A stretch of 64,000 nucleotides of DNA from Pseudoalteromonas rubra (GTDB taxonomy: Bacteria; Pseudomonadota; Gammaproteobacteria; Enterobacterales; Alteromonadaceae). Where the stretch lies: NCBI RefSeq assembly GCF_005886805.2, contig NZ_CP045429.1, positions 2,202,501-2,266,500 on the forward strand. The letters run 5' to 3'. The notes below the pieces were generated by a model that did not search any database, was not told where the DNA came from, and was given only the letters and a program-made list of their open reading frames with translations. The position numbers and the translations under genes were made by a program. Positions 44,450 to 53,943 of the stretch are shown here, one piece after another. Numbering within the stretch: position 1 is the first letter of the stretch; each line of letters starts with the position of its first letter.

Positions 44450-45426
44450 TGGCTAAAATGAACATGCTACACGCCATTAACTCGGCGCTAGACATTACCA
44501 TGGCAGAGCACCCGCAGGCGTGTATTTTTGGTGAAGACGTGGGTTATTTTGGTGGCGTATTCCGTGCTACTTCCGGCTTACAAGAAAAATACGGTAAACA
44601 TCGTGTGTTTAATACGCCGCTGACAGAGCAGGGTATTCTGGGTTTTGCGAATGGCCTTGCTGCGTTTGGCGCACCTGCACTCGCTGAAATCCAATTCGCT
44701 GATTATATCTTCCCTGCATTCGACCAGATAGTGAACGAGTCTGCAAAATTCCGCTATCGTTCAGGTAATGAGTTTAATGTGGGTAACTTGACTATTCGTA
44801 CACCTTACGGCGGTGGTATTGCGGGTGGTTTGTATCACTCACAATCACCTGAGGCTTATTTTGCTCATACACCAGGCCTGAAACTGGTCGTGCCGCGTAA
44901 CCCATATCAGGCAAAAGGCCTGCTGCGCGCCTGTATCAAAGATGATAATCCAGTGATTTTCTTTGAACCTAAGCGTCTGTACCGCGCCTCAACAGGTGAA
45001 GTGCCTGAGGGCGATTACACCATCGAAATTGGTAAAGCTGAAGTGGTCAAAGAAGGTAAAGATGTGACCGTGCTAGCCTGGGGTGCCCAGATGGAAATCA
45101 TTGAGCAAGCAGCTGCTAAGGCTGAAGAAGCCGGGATCAGCTGTGAGATCATTGATCTGCGCTCCATTTTGCCGTGGGACGCTGAAACCATTGCGAAGTC
45201 TGTGACTAAAACTGGTCGTCTGGTTATCAGCCATGAAGCGCCGATCACAAATGGATTTGGCGCTGAGATTGCAGCCACGATCCAAAAAGAGTGTTTCTTG
45301 CACCTGGAGTCGCCCATTGAGCGTGTTTGTGGTCTGGATACGCCTTATCCACTGGCACTGGAAAAAGAGTATGTACCGGATGCACTTAAAGTATTCGCTG
45401 CAATTAAGAAGTCAGTAGAGTTTTAA
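44449..45426 (+). CDS. bkdA2: Branched-chain 2-oxoacid dehydrogenase E1 beta subunit
   Basis: 325 residues. [66 protein letters not shown] and [36 protein letters not shown] are E1 beta (transketolase central and C-terminal) hallmarks. It forms the alpha2beta2 E1 with the preceding gene product. The E2 gene follows after 10 bases. No E3 gene is present in the operon, so the general dihydrolipoamide dehydrogenase is probably shared. Confidence 0.95.
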   Translation: MAKMNMLHAINSALDITMAEHPQACIFGEDVGYFGGVFRATSGLQEKYGKHRVFNTPLTEQGILGFANGLAAFGAPALAEIQFADYIFPAFDQIVNESAKFRYRSGNEFNVGNLTIRTPYGGGIAGGLYHSQSPEAYFAHTPGLKLVVPRNPYQAKGLLRACIKDDNPVIFFEPKRLYRASTGEVPEGDYTIEIGKAEVVKEGKDVTVLAWGAQMEIIEQAAAKAEEAGISCEIIDLRSILPWDAETIAKSVTKTGRLVISHEAPITNGFGAEIAATIQKECFLHLESPIERVCGLDTPYPLALEKEYVPDALKVFAAIKKSVEF

Positions 45427-45436
45427 GGGACGGGTC

Positions 45437-46987
45437 ATGTCTAAAGAATTTATTTTACCTGATATTGGCGAAGGGATCGTCGAATGTGAACTGGTCGAGT
45501 GGCTAGTTAATGTCGGTGATGAAGTGAAAGAAGATCAGCCAATTTGTGATGTGATGACAGATAAGGCGCTGGTTCAGATCCCAGCCGTGCATGATGGTGT
45601 GATCACCCAGTTACATTATGCTAAGGGTGATATTGCGAAAGTGCATGAGCCACTGTTTGCTATGGATGTTGCTGGCGAAGCGCCTGCACCTGTTAGTAGT
45701 GTGAGTGGCGGTGATTCTGTGGCCCCGACATCAGCAGCGCATTTAGAAGACTTTATATTGCCAGACATTGGTGAAGGTATTGTTGAGTGCGAGATCGTAG
45801 AGTGGTTGGTCTCAGAAGGCGACGAGATTAAAGAAGATCAGGCTGTTTGTGATGTAATGACAGATAAAGCGCTGGTGCAAATTCCGGCTAAGTATGATGG
45901 TGTCGTTGAAAAACTATATTATCAGAAAGGCGATATTGCTCAGGTTCACAGCCCGCTATTTCAGATGCGTCTCGGTGCTGACCATAGCCCGAAACAAGAT
46001 GAACTGGCCGTGCATAAACCACAACCAGTGAAAGAGAGTAAAGCACCATCTGCAGAGCCTTCCGCGCCAGCGAAAGTGAATGGCAAAGCGGTCGCATCTC
46101 CAGCAGTCAGACGCCGCGCCCGTGAAATGGACATCGATATTACCCTGGTACCTGGCTCAGGCAAAAATGGTCGAGTGTTCAAAGAAGACCTGGAACGTTT
46201 TGCGCAAGGCGGTAATACGGCTGTTGCTCAGGCAACACCGGCTCAAGTTGAACCTTCAGCGACTGCGCCGGTTAGTGAAGGAACAACCCGGGTTGAGGTT
46301 ATCCGAGGTATGAAAGCCGCGATGGCTAAGCAAATGGTCGCGTCTGTTTCTACCATTCCACACTTTACCTACAGTGACGAAATTGATCTGACAGAGCTGA
46401 TTGCACTGCGCAAGTCTCTTAAAGAGCAGTATGCAAAGCAAGGTATAAAGCTGACAATGATGCCATTCTTCATTAAAGCTCTGTCTCTCGCAATTAAAGA
46501 GTTTCCAATCCTTAATTCGCAGGTCAATGATGAGTGTACAGAGATCACTTATTTTGATGATCACAATATAGGTATGGCTGTTGATAGTAAGCTTGGCTTG
46601 CTAGTTCCTAACATTAAGCAATGTCAGAATAAGTCAATTGTGGATGTAGCTGAAGCAGTAACGCAGTTAACAGATGCAGCGCGCGAAGGGCGAGTATCAC
46701 CAAATGATCTCAAAGGGGGTACGATTTCAATTTCGAATATCGGTGCAATTGGTGGTACGACAGCGACCCCAATCATTAATAAACCCGAAGTTGCTATCGT
46801 GGCGTTAGGTAAATTACAACACCTGCCTCGCTTTGATGCACAGGGTAATGTGGTCTCACGCTCGATTATGCAAGTCAGCTGGTCTGGTGACCACCGCGTA
46901 ATTGATGGCGGAACCATTGCAAGATTTAACAATTTGTGGAAGTCTTACTTAGAGGAGCCGGCTAAAATGATGATGGCTATGCGCTAA
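45437..46987 (+). CDS. bkdB: Branched-chain 2-oxoacid dehydrogenase E2 (two lipoyl domains)
   Basis: 516 residues. Two lipoyl domains: residues 3-78 with DVMTDKALVQIP (lipoyl Lys43), and 105-180 with the same motif (Lys144); they are near-duplicates. An Ala/Pro linker, then the E3/E1-binding domain ASPAVRRRAREMDIDITLVPGSGKNGRVFKEDLERF. The acyltransferase core ends SWSGDHRVIDGG with the catalytic HxxxD. It transfers the branched acyl group to CoA. AAGGGA precedes the ATG. Most bkdB have one lipoyl domain; two is a variant seen in Alteromonadales-type enzymes. Confidence 0.94.
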   Translation: MSKEFILPDIGEGIVECELVEWLVNVGDEVKEDQPICDVMTDKALVQIPAVHDGVITQLHYAKGDIAKVHEPLFAMDVAGEAPAPVSSVSGGDSVAPTSAAHLEDFILPDIGEGIVECEIVEWLVSEGDEIKEDQAVCDVMTDKALVQIPAKYDGVVEKLYYQKGDIAQVHSPLFQMRLGADHSPKQDELAVHKPQPVKESKAPSAEPSAPAKVNGKAVASPAVRRRAREMDIDITLVPGSGKNGRVFKEDLERFAQGGNTAVAQATPAQVEPSATAPVSEGTTRVEVIRGMKAAMAKQMVASVSTIPHFTYSDEIDLTELIALRKSLKEQYAKQGIKLTMMPFFIKALSLAIKEFPILNSQVNDECTEITYFDDHNIGMAVDSKLGLLVPNIKQCQNKSIVDVAEAVTQLTDAAREGRVSPNDLKGGTISISNIGAIGGTTATPIINKPEVAIVALGKLQHLPRFDAQGNVVSRSIMQVSWSGDHRVIDGGTIARFNNLWKSYLEEPAKMMMAMR

Positions 46988-47018
46988 TCGTCGATTTTGC
47001 TAGTTTCTTACTTGTTGT

Positions 47019-47043
47019 AAAGGGCCTTTACGGCCCTTTTTTA
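47019..47043 (+). terminator. Rho-independent terminator of the bkd operon
   Basis: AAAGGGCC (47019-47026), loop TTTAC, GGCCCTTT (47032-47039), then more T to 47042. Confidence 0.88.
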
Positions 47044-47161
47044 ATGGCTTCTCGTGTAAAAAATTAAAAAATGTACTCTCTATAGCTACACGAATTTCGT
47101 TTGATCCTTGCTACCACCTCACTCGTATTGACTGACAGATTTAACTGTTTGGCCTTATTTT

Positions 47162-47737
47162 ATGATCCAAAGCGTGCAAATGGCACTTTTTCCATTACCT
47201 GTATTCCTGCTACCTGGTGGTGTAACCCGGTTACGGATTTTTGAGCAAAAATACTTGCGTATGGTCAAAGAAGCTGGCGATGACCGTCATTTTGCTATCG
47301 GTTTGTATAAGTCTGCTACTGAATATCAAACTGCGCCATGGGCAAGTTGGGTCGAAATCATTGATTTTGGCTCAGCAGAAGATGATATTCTGACGATAGA
47401 CGTAAGATCTAAAGGATTATTGGACATTGATGAGGTTTGGATGGAGTCCGACGGATTGCGCCAGGCATGTTTTACTACAAGAGCGCATTGGGCGACGACT
47501 GAACTGCTGCCCAGGTATCAGCATATTAGCGACGAACTGGCTCGTATCTTTAATCAGAACCCCGAATTGGCTGCACTTTACCCTGAGCCCAGATTTGAGG
47601 ATGCAGCCTGGGTGGCGGGACGTTTTCTGGAAGTCTTACCTTTTTCTCCAGAGCATAAAGAGGGATTTTGTGAACCAGACACTCTACCTCAGGCCCTAAA
47701 ATTCCTCGATACCATTTTAACAGGACAAGATGACTGA
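47162..47737 (+). CDS. Lon N-domain (LON substrate-binding) protein
   Basis: 191 residues. ALFPLPVFLLPGGVTRLRIFEQKYLRMVKEA is the LON N-terminal domain signature, followed by FAIGLYK and ILTIDVRSKGLLDIDEVW. There is no ATPase or protease part. The family's stand-alone proteins probably bind protein substrates; their exact function is open. It lies between the bkd terminator and the rpoE promoter. Confidence 0.85.
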   Translation: MIQSVQMALFPLPVFLLPGGVTRLRIFEQKYLRMVKEAGDDRHFAIGLYKSATEYQTAPWASWVEIIDFGSAEDDILTIDVRSKGLLDIDEVWMESDGLRQACFTTRAHWATTELLPRYQHISDELARIFNQNPELAALYPEPRFEDAAWVAGRFLEVLPFSPEHKEGFCEPDTLPQALKFLDTILTGQDD

Positions 47738-47754
47738 TAAATTCGCTGACTTAG

Positions 47755-47784
47755 TGATCTAACTTCTTTGGTCTGGCGTATGAT
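47755..47784 (+). promoter_or_regulatory. Probable RpoE(ChrR-type) promoter of rpoE-chrR
   Basis: TGATCT (47755-47760), 18 bases, TATGAT (47779-47784). It resembles the -35 TGATC(C) / -10 TA...T elements known for the Rhodobacter RpoE-ChrR class. The same element with identical spacing precedes the lipid operon at 49347. It lies 57 bases before the sigma gene start, so it implies autoregulation. Confidence 0.65.
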
Positions 47785-47840
47785 AGGTCGAGAAGCAATA
47801 AAACCGTTTTTATACTTCCATTATCTATGGATGTGAGCTA

Positions 47841-48500
47841 ATGATAGAAAAGAGCCGACAGCAAAGTACCGAAACGCCACAGGGGTCAGTTATGAAAGAC
47901 GTTGCTGCTACACAAACATCGGAGCAACGTTTGCTCAGCGCTGAGCAACAGGCGCAGTTGTGCGATTGGATGGATCGTATTGCAAAGCAAAGGGACAGAA
48001 AGGCGTTTGCCTGTTTATTCAAGTGGTTTGCACCTAAAGTATTGCATTTGGGTCGTCAACGTTTTGGTGATGCAAGCCAGGCGCAGGAGCTTTTGCAGGA
48101 AAGCATGGCAAACGTGTGGCGAAAAGCACATTTGTTTAATTCTGAAAAGGGCGCTGTAACCACGTGGATATACACTTTGGTTCGTAACCAGTCTTTCGAT
48201 ATGCTGAGAAAAATGCAGACTAACCGCGAAGACAATCTGAGTGAAGACATTTGGCAGCAACACAGCAACGAGCGTGATGACAGTGCCGAGTTTTCTGACC
48301 ACCTCCTCGATAGACAGCTTGTTGAGTACGTAGAAAAGCTGCCTGAAGAACAAAAAAATGTCGTTAAGGGCATTTACTTCCAGGAACTGAGTCAGGAAGA
48401 GCTGGCAAATCAACTGGGGATACCTTTGGGCACAGTTAAGTCTCGGCTCAGGTTGGCATTAGGTAAATTAAAGGCACACATGGGGGAGCATCATGATTAA
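47841..48500 (+). CDS. rpoE: ECF sigma factor of the RpoE-ChrR type
   Basis: 219 residues from the ATG at 47841; a second ATG at 47892 after AGGGG is possible. Region 2: DRKAFACLFKWFAPKVLHLGRQRFGDASQAQELLQESMANVWRKAHLFN. Region 2.4/linker: GAVTTWIYTLVRNQSFDMLRK. Region 4: LPEEQKNVVKGIYFQELSQEELANQLGIPLGTVKSRLRLALGKL. It overlaps the ChrR-type anti-sigma gene by 8 bases. Relatives respond to singlet oxygen. This is a separate ECF from that at 11.2 kb. Confidence 0.9.
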   Translation: MIEKSRQQSTETPQGSVMKDVAATQTSEQRLLSAEQQAQLCDWMDRIAKQRDRKAFACLFKWFAPKVLHLGRQRFGDASQAQELLQESMANVWRKAHLFNSEKGAVTTWIYTLVRNQSFDMLRKMQTNREDNLSEDIWQQHSNERDDSAEFSDHLLDRQLVEYVEKLPEEQKNVVKGIYFQELSQEELANQLGIPLGTVKSRLRLALGKLKAHMGEHHD

Positions 48501-49143
48501 ATACCACCCATCCGAACAAATCCTGCAATCTTATGTTCAGGGAGAACTGTGTGCTTCGTTGAGCGTAGCCGTGAGTATGCACATAGATATGTGCCCGCAG
48601 TGTCAGAGGTTGGCACATCAGTTTGAAACAAGCTGTGCCCACAGTTTTATTGGTGAAGAATTTGAGCCGCAGAGTGAAGACAACTGGGATGACCTCATCG
48701 CGCAGATCACTGAGGATACTCTGTTTGATGAAAGGCCATCACCTGCACCCCTTGAGATCGAGGTGAAAGGCGAGCAATTCGTACTGCCTTCCAGCTTACA
48801 TAACGTCGGCCTCAGTGGGTGGCTGAAACTGGGTAAGCTGGCCCGGTCGAGGCTGGATCTGGGCGATGGCAAGCTACACGCAAGCCTTTTGCACATTGAA
48901 AAGGGCGGGAGTGTTCCTCAGCACACACATAAAGGATTTGAGCTAACATTGCTCTTGTCCGGTGAGTTTAAAGATGAAATGGACAGCTACGTACCCGGAG
49001 ATTTCATTATGCTTGATGGTGAGCACGAGCACTCGCCGGTTGCTACTGAATCTTGTTTGTGTTTCACCTTAGCTGACGATGCACTGCATTTCAGCCAGGG
49101 CTTGAGCCAATTGTTCAATCCCATTGGCAAGTTGATCTACTAA
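48493..49143 (+). CDS. chrR: ChrR family zinc anti-sigma factor with cupin domain
   Basis: 216 residues. The N-terminal zinc anti-sigma domain has His5, His30, Cys34 and Cys37 (HIDMCPQC), one residue before His6, His31, Cys35 and Cys38 of Rhodobacter ChrR. The C-terminal cupin domain contains GGSVPQHTHKGFELTLLLSGEF and PGDFIMLDGEHEHSPV, with the His cluster that binds a second metal. It holds the sigma factor inactive until singlet oxygen or a similar signal. It is followed by a 22-bp palindrome and a terminator. Confidence 0.93.
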   Translation: MIKYHPSEQILQSYVQGELCASLSVAVSMHIDMCPQCQRLAHQFETSCAHSFIGEEFEPQSEDNWDDLIAQITEDTLFDERPSPAPLEIEVKGEQFVLPSSLHNVGLSGWLKLGKLARSRLDLGDGKLHASLLHIEKGGSVPQHTHKGFELTLLLSGEFKDEMDSYVPGDFIMLDGEHEHSPVATESCLCFTLADDALHFSQGLSQLFNPIGKLIY

Positions 49144-49147
49144 CCCA

Positions 49148-49169
49148 GAATTAAGTCTAGACTTAATTC
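49148..49169. repeat. Perfect 22-bp palindrome after chrR
   Basis: The sequence reads GAATTAAGTCT on both strands from the centre outwards, giving an exact 22-bp palindrome 4 bases after the chrR stop. It has no loop and is AT-rich, so it looks more like a protein-binding site than a terminator. A separate terminator follows. Confidence 0.55.
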
Positions 49170-49182
49170 CTCCTTCGACTTG

Positions 49183-49210
49183 AGCACAAAGCCAGCCTTT
49201 GTGCTTTTTT
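49183..49210 (+). terminator. Rho-independent terminator of rpoE-chrR
   Basis: AGCACAAAG (49183-49191), loop CCAGC, CTTTGTGCT (49197-49205), then TTTTT to 49210. This separates rpoE-chrR from the lipid operon. Confidence 0.9.
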
Positions 49211-49346
49211 CGTTTCTAGGGTACTGATTTCAGGCGCTTTCTCTAAAAACCTGCTAATGTACTAACTAGAGCGTCTATATACAGTGAACAGCTGCTACTT
49301 ACCTTCGTGTCAGTCAGTGAAATGATGACAGGAACCTGAGGCAGAT

Positions 49347-49376
49347 TGATCTTATGCCGGTTTGAACACGTATTAC
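49347..49376 (+). promoter_or_regulatory. Probable RpoE promoter of the lipid/flavoprotein operon
   Basis: TGATCT (49347-49352), 18 bases, TATTAC (49371-49376). The -35 box and spacing equal those upstream of rpoE (47755-47784). It lies 29 bases before the first gene's ATG. Confidence 0.68.
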
Positions 49377-49404
49377 AGGACATAGTGACAGAAAGGATAA
49401 AGTA

Positions 49405-49890
49405 ATGACCGAACAACCAGACTGGCTCGACAATTTTGTAAGGATTTACAATAAGCTGGATAGAGAAACCTTACATTTATTGGACGAGATCTATCATCCT
49501 GAGATTCAGTTTAGCGACCCGCTCCATGGGATCAATGGGCTAACCAATCTAAGCACATACTTCAGCGATATGTACAGTAATGTGATCAGCTGCCAGTTTG
49601 ATATTCATCACAGTTTGTCGCAGGGCGATCAGGCCGCTTTGTACTGGACTATGCGCTATCGTCACAATCGCCTTGGAAAAGGCCAGGAAATAAGTGTTGA
49701 AGGTCACTCTTACCTTAAAGTTCAGGACGGTAAAGTAATAATGCATCGGGATTATTTTGATGTAGGTAGTTTGCTCTATGAACACATTCCACTAATGGGA
49801 ATGGGGATACGTTGGTTAAAAGGCCGCGTGTCTGGCGAGCAAAGTGGTGCTGTGGCAACCAAGGGAGCGCAGGCATGCCCGAAGTTTTAA
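49405..49890 (+). CDS. NTF2-like (SnoaL-type) nuclear transport factor 2 family protein
   Basis: 161 residues. The cone-shaped NTF2 fold is visible as LDNFVRIYNKLDRETLHLLDEIYHPEIQFSDPLHGINGLTNLSTYF and GQEISVEGHSYLKVQDGKVIMHRDYFDV. These proteins bind small hydrophobic molecules or act as simple enzymes. This is the first gene of the RpoE-controlled operon. Its end overlaps the SDR gene by 16 bases. Confidence 0.87.
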   Translation: MTEQPDWLDNFVRIYNKLDRETLHLLDEIYHPEIQFSDPLHGINGLTNLSTYFSDMYSNVISCQFDIHHSLSQGDQAALYWTMRYRHNRLGKGQEISVEGHSYLKVQDGKVIMHRDYFDVGSLLYEHIPLMGMGIRWLKGRVSGEQSGAVATKGAQACPKF

Positions 49891-50600
49891 TCACTGGCGC
49901 AAGTTCCGGAATAGGACTGGCTCTGGCGAGGCGCTATCTTGAAGCCGGATATAAAGTTCACGTCTGTGGCCGTAGCAAAGAGAAACTCGAATCTGTGTTA
50001 CCTGAGTCAGAATATATCCGTCACTGGTGTTTCGATCTAAGTGATAAAGCAGCGATATTTGACCTAGCTGAACGTTTGCCGCTTTTAGACGGCATCATTC
50101 TCAATGCCGGAGGCTGTGAGTACATAAACGATGCACGTCACTTTGACTCTGAATTGTTTGAACGCATCATCAGCGTCAATCTAATTTCAGTTGGGTATTG
50201 CCTAGAGGCCTGGCTTAGCAAACTGTCTCGAGGTGCGTTTTTAGTTTTTGTCAGCTCATCAGCCAGCTATTTGCCATTACCTCGGGCAGAAGCTTATGGT
50301 GCGTCGAAAGCTGGCCTAACTTACCTCGCTAAAACTCTGGATGTAGATTTGTTGGGCAGTGGCATTCAGATAAGCGTTGTTCACCCAGGTTTTGTGGATA
50401 CGCCCTTGACGCAAAAGAATGATTTTCCGATGCCTTGTCAAATTACCAGTGAACAGGCTGCTGAACGCATTTTTAGGGGTGTGGAGAACAAGCAGTTTGA
50501 TATTCACTTTCCACGCAGGTTTACCTATCTGCTCAAATTCTTTGGTTGGTTGCCACATACCGTCTGGCGCCGCCTTGCCGCAAAATGGATAAAAAGATGA
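49875..50600 (+). CDS. Short-chain dehydrogenase/reductase
   Basis: 241 residues from the ATG at 49875 (GGGAG upstream; the frame opens at 49812). [22 protein letters not shown] is the TGxxxGxG NAD(P) loop. ILNAGGCEY is the NAG motif. [22 protein letters not shown] is the Ser-Tyr-Lys active site. It reduces or oxidises a hydroxyl or carbonyl group, probably in a modified lipid in this setting. The stop overlaps the FAD-protein start (ATGA). Confidence 0.93.
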   Translation: MPEVLITGASSGIGLALARRYLEAGYKVHVCGRSKEKLESVLPESEYIRHWCFDLSDKAAIFDLAERLPLLDGIILNAGGCEYINDARHFDSELFERIISVNLISVGYCLEAWLSKLSRGAFLVFVSSSASYLPLPRAEAYGASKAGLTYLAKTLDVDLLGSGIQISVVHPGFVDTPLTQKNDFPMPCQITSEQAAERIFRGVENKQFDIHFPRRFTYLLKFFGWLPHTVWRRLAAKWIKR

Positions 50601-51850
50601 AAAAAATAGCCGTCATTGGCAGTGGCGTTTCAGGTATGGTCTGTGCGAGATTGCTCAGTACCAGGCACGAAGTACACTTGTTTGAAAAAAGAGATCGCCT
50701 TGGCGGGCACACCGCAACAAAAGAAGTAGAGTATCAGGGGCAAACCTATCAGGTTGATACTGGCTTTATAGTGTATAACGACAGAACTTATCCAAACTTC
50801 ATCAAACTGATGGACAAGCTTGGGATCCAGGGGAAACCGACGGAGATGAGTTTCAGTGTTCATAACAAGGACTCCGGCCTAGAGTACAATGGTCACGACC
50901 TAAATACCTTGTTCGCACAAAGACGTAACCTTTTCCGACCTCGATTCTGGCGTCTCATTCGGGAGATTGTACGTTTTAATACATCAGCAAAACAGCGCTA
51001 TGCCGACGACAATTTTTCTAGTCAGGAAACGCTAGGCACTTTTCTTGAAGCGAACAACTTCAGCGACTTTTTTGCAGAGCATTACATTTTGCCGATGGGC
51101 GCTGCTATCTGGTCTACTAGTCTACAGAAAATGAAAGAGTTTGAACTGAAGTTTTTTGTGCGATTCTTCTATCATCACGGTTTGCTGAATATCAGTGACA
51201 GGCCGCAATGGTATGTGATCCCTGGTGGCTCGAAACAATACATTGCCCCACTATTAAGAGGTCTTGAAGGCAATATTCATCTCAGTACCGCTATATCCAA
51301 AGTCACGCGTGAAAATGGCCGCGTGCAGCTTCACTTTACAGACGATGTCCGTGAATTCGATGAAGTGGTATTTGCGTGTCATAGTGATCAGGCGCTTAGT
51401 TTACTTGGCGACCCGAGTTCCGATGAAACGAGCGTGCTTTCAGCAATACACTATGCTCAAAATAGTGTGATACTGCATACAGACACGCAATTATTGCCAA
51501 AACGCCGCCTTGCCTGGGCTGCCTGGAATTACTTGCTCGATAATAACGAATCTCGGCCAGCGGCGGTTACCTACAATATGAATATATTGCAGGGCATTGA
51601 AGCACCCTGCACATTCTGTGTCACCCTGAACCAGGAAATTGAGAAGGACAAGGTACTTGGCCACTATCAATATGCGCATCCTGTATTTAATACACAAAGT
51701 ATGGCAGCGCAGCTGCGTCGAAAGGAAATTTGCGGGAAGACACAAACGCATTTTGCCGGTGCCTATTGGTACAACGGCTTTCACGAAGACGGTGTACGCA
51801 GCGCCGTCGATGTGGCTGCAAGATTCGGTATTAGTCTGGACGATTTGTAA
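50597..51850 (+). CDS. FAD-dependent amine oxidase-like oxidoreductase
   Basis: 417 residues from the ATG at 50597 (an ATG at 50585 is also in frame). [39 protein letters not shown] is the FAD Rossmann fold with the GG doublet. The C-terminal [24 protein letters not shown] is the amine-oxidase/desaturase-type FAD motif. The family (COG2907) travels with DUF1365 and Cfa-like genes. Role in fatty-acyl oxidation is inferred. Shared one base with the next gene. Confidence 0.9.
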   Translation: MKKIAVIGSGVSGMVCARLLSTRHEVHLFEKRDRLGGHTATKEVEYQGQTYQVDTGFIVYNDRTYPNFIKLMDKLGIQGKPTEMSFSVHNKDSGLEYNGHDLNTLFAQRRNLFRPRFWRLIREIVRFNTSAKQRYADDNFSSQETLGTFLEANNFSDFFAEHYILPMGAAIWSTSLQKMKEFELKFFVRFFYHHGLLNISDRPQWYVIPGGSKQYIAPLLRGLEGNIHLSTAISKVTRENGRVQLHFTDDVREFDEVVFACHSDQALSLLGDPSSDETSVLSAIHYAQNSVILHTDTQLLPKRRLAWAAWNYLLDNNESRPAAVTYNMNILQGIEAPCTFCVTLNQEIEKDKVLGHYQYAHPVFNTQSMAAQLRRKEICGKTQTHFAGAYWYNGFHEDGVRSAVDVAARFGISLDDL

Positions 51851-52662
51851 TGAGTGATAATGCGACGCAGACCTCACCTTTATATGTTGGTCAGGTAAGA
51901 CATCGACGCTTTGCACCTGTATATCATGGTTTTTCGTATCGCTTGTATATGCTTTGTCTGGATGTTGAAAGCGACGCTTTCACCCAAGCCGGTCAGGGTT
52001 TAATTGGCCCACAATGGTATCGGCCAATTCGCTTTTGCCAAAAAGACTACCTCAAAGGTGATCGCGGAACATTACAACAACGTATAAAAAACAAAGTCAT
52101 AGAGCTTGGTGGACAGTGGCCCGGCGGACGTGTCAAAGCGCTGGTTCAGGGACGTTGTTTGGGTTTGTACTTTAGTCCACTCAATGTTTACTTCTGCTAC
52201 GATGAGCAGGGAAACTGCAACCTAATGCTGGCCGAGGTGAGCAACACACCATGGAACCAGCGACACTACTATCTGGTGGATATTAGTGAGTCGCAAAGAA
52301 CAGATAAGGCATTTCATGTGTCACCGTTTATGTCACTGGACATGCAATATCTTTGGCGCGTTAAGGCGCCCCCTGAACATGGCTCCGGGCAGCTGTTGTT
52401 ACATATCGAAAATCATGCCACGGCAGACCACGACTATAAACAGCAGGGGACTTTGGTGAACAATAAACTCTTTGACGCCACTATGGCGCTCAAGTCAAAG
52501 CCGCTCTCGTTGAGAAACTTGCTTGGTCTTGGGTTGTGTGTGCCCTCTATGACATTGAAGATATGCCTGGCAATTTACTGGCAGGCCTTAAAACTTTGGG
52601 TGAAGCGTGTGCCGTTCATACCGCACCCCGAAACTCACTCTAACTGTAATAAAGCGAAGTGA
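51850..52662 (+). CDS. DUF1365 family protein
   Basis: 270 residues. [30 protein letters not shown] is the family's N-terminal block. [60 protein letters not shown] and [17 protein letters not shown] follow. The function is not established; it almost always sits between the FAD oxidoreductase and the Cfa-like methyltransferase. A hydrophobic segment near the C-terminus may touch the membrane. Confidence 0.93.
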   Translation: MSDNATQTSPLYVGQVRHRRFAPVYHGFSYRLYMLCLDVESDAFTQAGQGLIGPQWYRPIRFCQKDYLKGDRGTLQQRIKNKVIELGGQWPGGRVKALVQGRCLGLYFSPLNVYFCYDEQGNCNLMLAEVSNTPWNQRHYYLVDISESQRTDKAFHVSPFMSLDMQYLWRVKAPPEHGSGQLLLHIENHATADHDYKQQGTLVNNKLFDATMALKSKPLSLRNLLGLGLCVPSMTLKICLAIYWQALKLWVKRVPFIPHPETHSNCNKAK

Positions 52663-52665
52663 TAC

Positions 52666-53943
52666 ATGGAACAAAATAGCCAAACCATCCCCAAGCCTGC
52701 CACGGCATCATGGTGGCATAGTTTAATGATCAATAAAGCCAGAGGATTTATCTTTAAGCTGTTGGAAAATCTGGAGCATGATCGTCTCGAAATCATCGAA
52801 GGAAGTGAGAAGGTTGTGTTAGGCGCGATGCAGCCCAGGATCTATGCCACTATATTTGTGTCCGATCCTAGCTTTTATCTGGACGTATTGAAAGGCGGTG
52901 GGATTGGCGCCGCCGAAGCATTTATCGATGGTAAATGGGGAAGTTCCGAGTTAACAAAGGTCATACGCATCTTTGCTTGTGCTCAGTCACAACTGGACGA
53001 GATTGAAGGCAAGATGTCCTGGTTGACTTCACTCAAAAACCGCGTTTTTCATTTTGGCAACCGTAACAGTGAATCCGGCTCAAAACAGAATATACTGGCA
53101 CATTATGACCTGAGTAATGATTTATATCAGTCGTTTCTTGATCCTACTATGATGTATTCCAGCGCGGTCTTTGACACGCTCGACCAGCCACTTGAGCAAG
53201 CACAAAATAATAAACTCAAGATCATATGCGATAAACTTGAGCTGAGTGAGCGGGATCACCTGTTAGAGATTGGTACAGGGTGGGGCGCATTGGCATTATT
53301 TGCAGCTCAAAATTACGGTTGTAAAGTGACTACCACGACGATCTCAGATGCTCAGCATGAGTTTACAGCGCAGCGAATTAAATCAGCTGGCTTAGAGGGC
53401 CAAATCACTTTGTTAAAACAGGATTATCGGTTGTTGGAAGGCAAGTACGATAAGCTGGTGTCTATCGAAATGATAGAAGCGGTGGGGCACAGTTACATGG
53501 CTGGTTTTTTTGCAAAGTGTAGCAGCTTGCTGAAGGATAATGGCCTGATGCTATTACAGGCCATCACCATCGCAGATAAACGCTATGACCACTACAGAAA
53601 CAATGTGGACTTTATTCAGCGCTACATATTTCCCGGTGGCTGTTTGCCATCCATAGCGGTGATGTCTGATCATCTCGCCACTCAAACAGACATGGTTGTG
53701 CGTGACATAGACGACATCGGCCTGCATTACGCACAAACGCTCAAGCGTTGGCGTGAGCAATTTGAGCAGAATTGGCAACAGATCCGTACTTTTGGTTTTG
53801 ATGAGCGATTCCGACGTCTGTGGCTGTTTTATCTACAGTACTGTGAAGGTGCTTTCTTAGAACGTGTTATAAGCACGCATCACCTGGTAGCTCGTAAGCC
53901 GCGACATATTGGGGTGAATGATGCGCAATTTTTGGCTGATTAA
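52666..53943 (+). CDS. cfa: Cyclopropane-fatty-acyl-phospholipid synthase-like methyltransferase
   Basis: 425 residues. GGIGAAEAFIDGKW, ILAHYDLSNDLYQSFLDPTMMYSSAVF, LLEIGTGWGALALFAAQNYGCKVTTTTIS (SAM-binding loop), IEMIEAVGHSYM and YIFPGGCLPSIAVM are CFA-synthase motifs. It uses SAM to methylate or cyclopropanate unsaturated phospholipid acyl chains. In the RpoE-ChrR context relatives are linked with singlet oxygen defence; whether the product is a cyclopropane or a methylated/furan chain is not decided by sequence. It overlaps the next gene by 26 bases. Confidence 0.94.
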   Translation: MEQNSQTIPKPATASWWHSLMINKARGFIFKLLENLEHDRLEIIEGSEKVVLGAMQPRIYATIFVSDPSFYLDVLKGGGIGAAEAFIDGKWGSSELTKVIRIFACAQSQLDEIEGKMSWLTSLKNRVFHFGNRNSESGSKQNILAHYDLSNDLYQSFLDPTMMYSSAVFDTLDQPLEQAQNNKLKIICDKLELSERDHLLEIGTGWGALALFAAQNYGCKVTTTTISDAQHEFTAQRIKSAGLEGQITLLKQDYRLLEGKYDKLVSIEMIEAVGHSYMAGFFAKCSSLLKDNGLMLLQAITIADKRYDHYRNNVDFIQRYIFPGGCLPSIAVMSDHLATQTDMVVRDIDDIGLHYAQTLKRWREQFEQNWQQIRTFGFDERFRRLWLFYLQYCEGAFLERVISTHHLVARKPRHIGVNDAQFLAD

